From Arthrobacter ramosus (GTDB lineage Bacteria; Actinomycetota; Actinomycetes; Actinomycetales; Micrococcaceae), in assembly GCF_039535095.1 (NCBI RefSeq), contig NZ_BAAAWN010000001.1, positions 1,364,001 to 1,428,000 on the forward strand: a DNA stretch of 64,000 nucleotides, read 5' to 3'. Numbering within the stretch: position 1 is the first letter of the stretch; each line of letters starts with the position of its first letter. The position numbers and the translations under genes were made by a program. This document shows positions 62,228 through 64,000 of this stretch, one piece after another. Below the pieces are notes generated by a model. That model ran no database searches, was not told the origin of the DNA, and worked only from the letters and a program-made list of their open reading frames with translations.

Positions 62228-62431
62228 CTAGACGGCGGTGACGCCGGTGGCCTGCGGGCCCTTTGCGCCCTGACCGATCTCGAACTGAACACGCTGGTTC
62301 TCGTCGAGGGTGCGGAATCCGCCGGTCTGGATCTCGGAGTAGTGGACAAAGACGTCGCCTTCTGCGTCGTCCGGGGTAATGAAGCCGAAGCCCTTTTCAG
62401 CGTTGAACCACTTGACGGTGCCCAGTGCCAT
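62228..62431 (-). CDS. Cold shock protein
   Basis: The 67-residue single-domain protein starts [18 protein letters not shown] and contains the RNA-binding motifs KGFGFI and VFVHY of CspA proteins. It binds single-stranded nucleic acid and melts mRNA structure. GAGGAG lies seven bases before the ATG. The upstream gap to nagA is 320 bases, leaving room for the long 5' leader usual in csp genes. Confidence 0.96.
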   Translation of the reverse strand: MALGTVKWFNAEKGFGFITPDDAEGDVFVHYSEIQTGGFRTLDENQRVQFEIGQGAKGPQATGVTAV

Positions 62432-62751
62432 TTTGTTTCTCCTCATTGTGGAACTTTTAAGTCCGGCACACCGCGTGCCGGCCTTGGTTACTCCGCGAGA
62501 AGACCTGGTTTTCCGTCCAAGCAAGGCTTGGTTGGCTTCGCAGGAGCTTCACGCTCGCAACACGTCTTGCGAGCATGAATCACACCTACACAAAGACTGC
62601 TACAACACTTTCATGGCGAATACTGGAGGTCAACGGTCTGCTGGGGAATTCGGACAAATTTTAAGTAAAAAGAAGGTAACGGAAGAAAGCGCGCCCGTCA
62701 CTGGATGCGCCATTGGGAGCCTGCAAATTCGGCCTGGATGAGCCAATCCCC
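62432..62751 (-). promoter_or_regulatory. csp leader and promoter region
   Basis: No gene is supported in these 320 bases. On the minus strand an A/T-richer patch near 62640-62690 and TTGACC near 62630 precede a stretch of about 190 bases up to csp, which would be a long 5' leader of cold-shock type. The position of the transcription start is uncertain. On the other side lies the 3' end of nagA. Confidence 0.4.
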
Positions 62752-63999
62752 CTAAGCCAGCCAATCACCATTGCGCAATACACCCGCGAGTTGAAGCTCC
62801 CTGTCCACGACGACGAGATCGGCCCGCAGGCCCCGGCGAAGGCCGCCGAGTTCATCGGAGAGCCCCAGGACCGCGGCGGGAACCGCAGTCGCCGAGGCAA
62901 CCGCGTCGGCGAGCCCGACGCCGGCCGCAACGGTGCGCCTGACGACGTCGAGCATGGTGGCAGTGCCACCGGCGATGGACCCGGTGGCATCCAAGGTAGC
63001 GACGCCGTCCGTCACGGTTACCGGAGAGGGGCCCAGCATGTAGTTTCCGTCGGAGAGTCCCGCCGCCGCCATTGAATCGGTCACGAGGACAACGTTTGCG
63101 GCGCCTACCAGCTGAAAAACGGTTGCGACGGTGCTCGGGTCAAGGTGGGTGCCGTCCGCTATCAGTTCCACCACGGCCTTGCCCTCCTGGGCCGTGCGCA
63201 GGGAGGCAGCGACGGGGCCGGGGGAGCGGTGGTGCATGGGAGGCATGCCATTGAACAAGTGCGTGACAGTCGGCAAGGAGCTGACGCCGTCGAAACCAGC
63301 GGATTCCAAGCCCTCGCGCGCCGCAGTCAGGGAGGCGGCCGCCGTCGCGTCGTCGCAATCCGTGTGGCCGAGAGACGGCGTCACTCCGTGGAACGTCATC
63401 AGGTCCACGAGCGCCGCGGCGCCGGGAAGCTCGGGGGCGTAGGTCATGGTGGCGAGCTTGCCGGCAGCGGCTTCAACCAGCTCGGTCATGAGGTCCAGGT
63501 CCGGCTCCAGCAGATAGGCGGGGTTCTGCGCACCGCAGCGGGCACGGGAGAGGAAAGGCCCCTCCAGGTGGATTCCCGCTACGAGTCCTTCATCGGCCAA
63601 GCGAACGAAAAGCTCGATGCCGCGGAGCAGGTCCTCCCGGGGCGCTGTGACCATGCTGGCGAGGAGCGTGGTGGTCCCGGAGCGGTGCAGGAAATCGATG
63701 GCTTTGCGTGCCGAGGATTCATCGGCTCCGGGAAAGTCGCCTCCGTTGCCGCCATGGCAGTGCACATCCACGAACCCGGGAACGATGTACCGCTCAGCAG
63801 GGAAATCGGTCCGGGGAGTTTCCTCGAACCCTTCGAAGGCTGCTTCGTGGAATTCGGCGGCCGGCCCGGCGAAGGCGATGCGGTCGTCCTCCACCGCCAC
63901 CAGGCCGTCTTCGATCACCACACCGTCGCTGACGATGGTTCCGGTAATTAGGTGGCGCACAGGCGCAGACGAAGATACAGGCCGGTCTGGGACAGTCAT
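62752..63999 (-). CDS. nagA: N-acetylglucosamine-6-phosphate deacetylase
   Basis: This 415-residue amidohydrolase has the metal-site motif VDVHCHGG, the catalytic HLEGPFL, GHTD and THLFNGMPP histidines and the general-base aspartate in VTDSMAA. It removes acetate from GlcNAc-6-phosphate, producing glucosamine-6-phosphate in chitin and cell-wall recycling. The start codon lies within the last four bases of the window, so its promoter and upstream neighbours cannot be seen. No nagB is present in the window. Confidence 0.95.
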   Translation of the reverse strand: MTVPDRPVSSSAPVRHLITGTIVSDGVVIEDGLVAVEDDRIAFAGPAAEFHEAAFEGFEETPRTDFPAERYIVPGFVDVHCHGGNGGDFPGADESSARKAIDFLHRSGTTTLLASMVTAPREDLLRGIELFVRLADEGLVAGIHLEGPFLSRARCGAQNPAYLLEPDLDLMTELVEAAAGKLATMTYAPELPGAAALVDLMTFHGVTPSLGHTDCDDATAAASLTAAREGLESAGFDGVSSLPTVTHLFNGMPPMHHRSPGPVAASLRTAQEGKAVVELIADGTHLDPSTVATVFQLVGAANVVLVTDSMAAAGLSDGNYMLGPSPVTVTDGVATLDATGSIAGGTATMLDVVRRTVAAGVGLADAVASATAVPAAVLGLSDELGGLRRGLRADLVVVDRELQLAGVLRNGDWLA

Positions 64000-64000
64000 G

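Overview
The window is high-GC DNA with short intergenic gaps, many GTG/TTG starts and actinobacterial hallmarks: SigR/RsrA, the E1/E2-fused 2-oxoglutarate enzyme Kgd, a Rho with a long Arg/Asn/Gln-rich insertion, a SAM-IV riboswitch, the 24-residue bL37 protein, and DUF2550 behind the ATP synthase operon. Gene content and order fit a chromosomal segment of Arthrobacter sensu lato (Micrococcaceae). I see no prophage, plasmid, insertion sequence or CRISPR array.

Layout. 1-6300: a riboswitch-controlled class V aminotransferase (cut by the window edge), then a leftward doxX-aroA-rsgA-hisN block back to back with rightward sigR-rsrA, then bL37 on the minus strand. 6400-12530 (minus): padR and a DUF4097 gene with twin operators, an SGNH-like protein, and kgd. 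13076-18560 (plus): two CNNM/CorC membrane proteins and a zinc uptake operon znuA-znuC-znuB; zur lies opposite. 19150-23590: a metallo-hydrolase, a Cds1-like PLP enzyme divergent from a rhodanese, an alcohol dehydrogenase and a HIT protein. 23695-31360: hrpA, a WYL regulator, a 55-residue membrane protein, a GlxA-type regulator and an emfourin/protealysin pair. 31640: tRNA-Arg(CCG).

31800-34615 (minus) holds a flavin electron-transfer cassette: FMN-binding lipoprotein, ApbE, and an RnfD/NqrB-like membrane domain fused to a ferredoxin-reductase domain. The fused gene is split by a one-base frameshift at a homopolymer. 34836-47554 (plus) is a housekeeping run, argS-lysA-hom-thrC-thrB-rho-prfA-prmC-sua5-wecB. 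It joins aspartate-family amino acid synthesis to transcription and translation termination. A convergent galactofuranosyltransferase-like gene and wecA follow, then the full F1Fo operon (atpI-like, atpZ-like, atpBEFHAGDC), DUF2550, and an esterase/DUF2156 pair that looks like a lipid-aminoacylation cassette. csp and nagA, both on the minus strand, close the window.

Regulation readable from sequence includes a SigR autoregulatory promoter with exact 18-bp spacing and a possible longer SigR isoform, a Zur-like palindrome at znuA, two palindromes in the DUF4097/padR promoter, a perfect inverted repeat at glxA, and several genes whose -10 hexamer lies six or seven bases before the start codon, indicating leaderless mRNAs.
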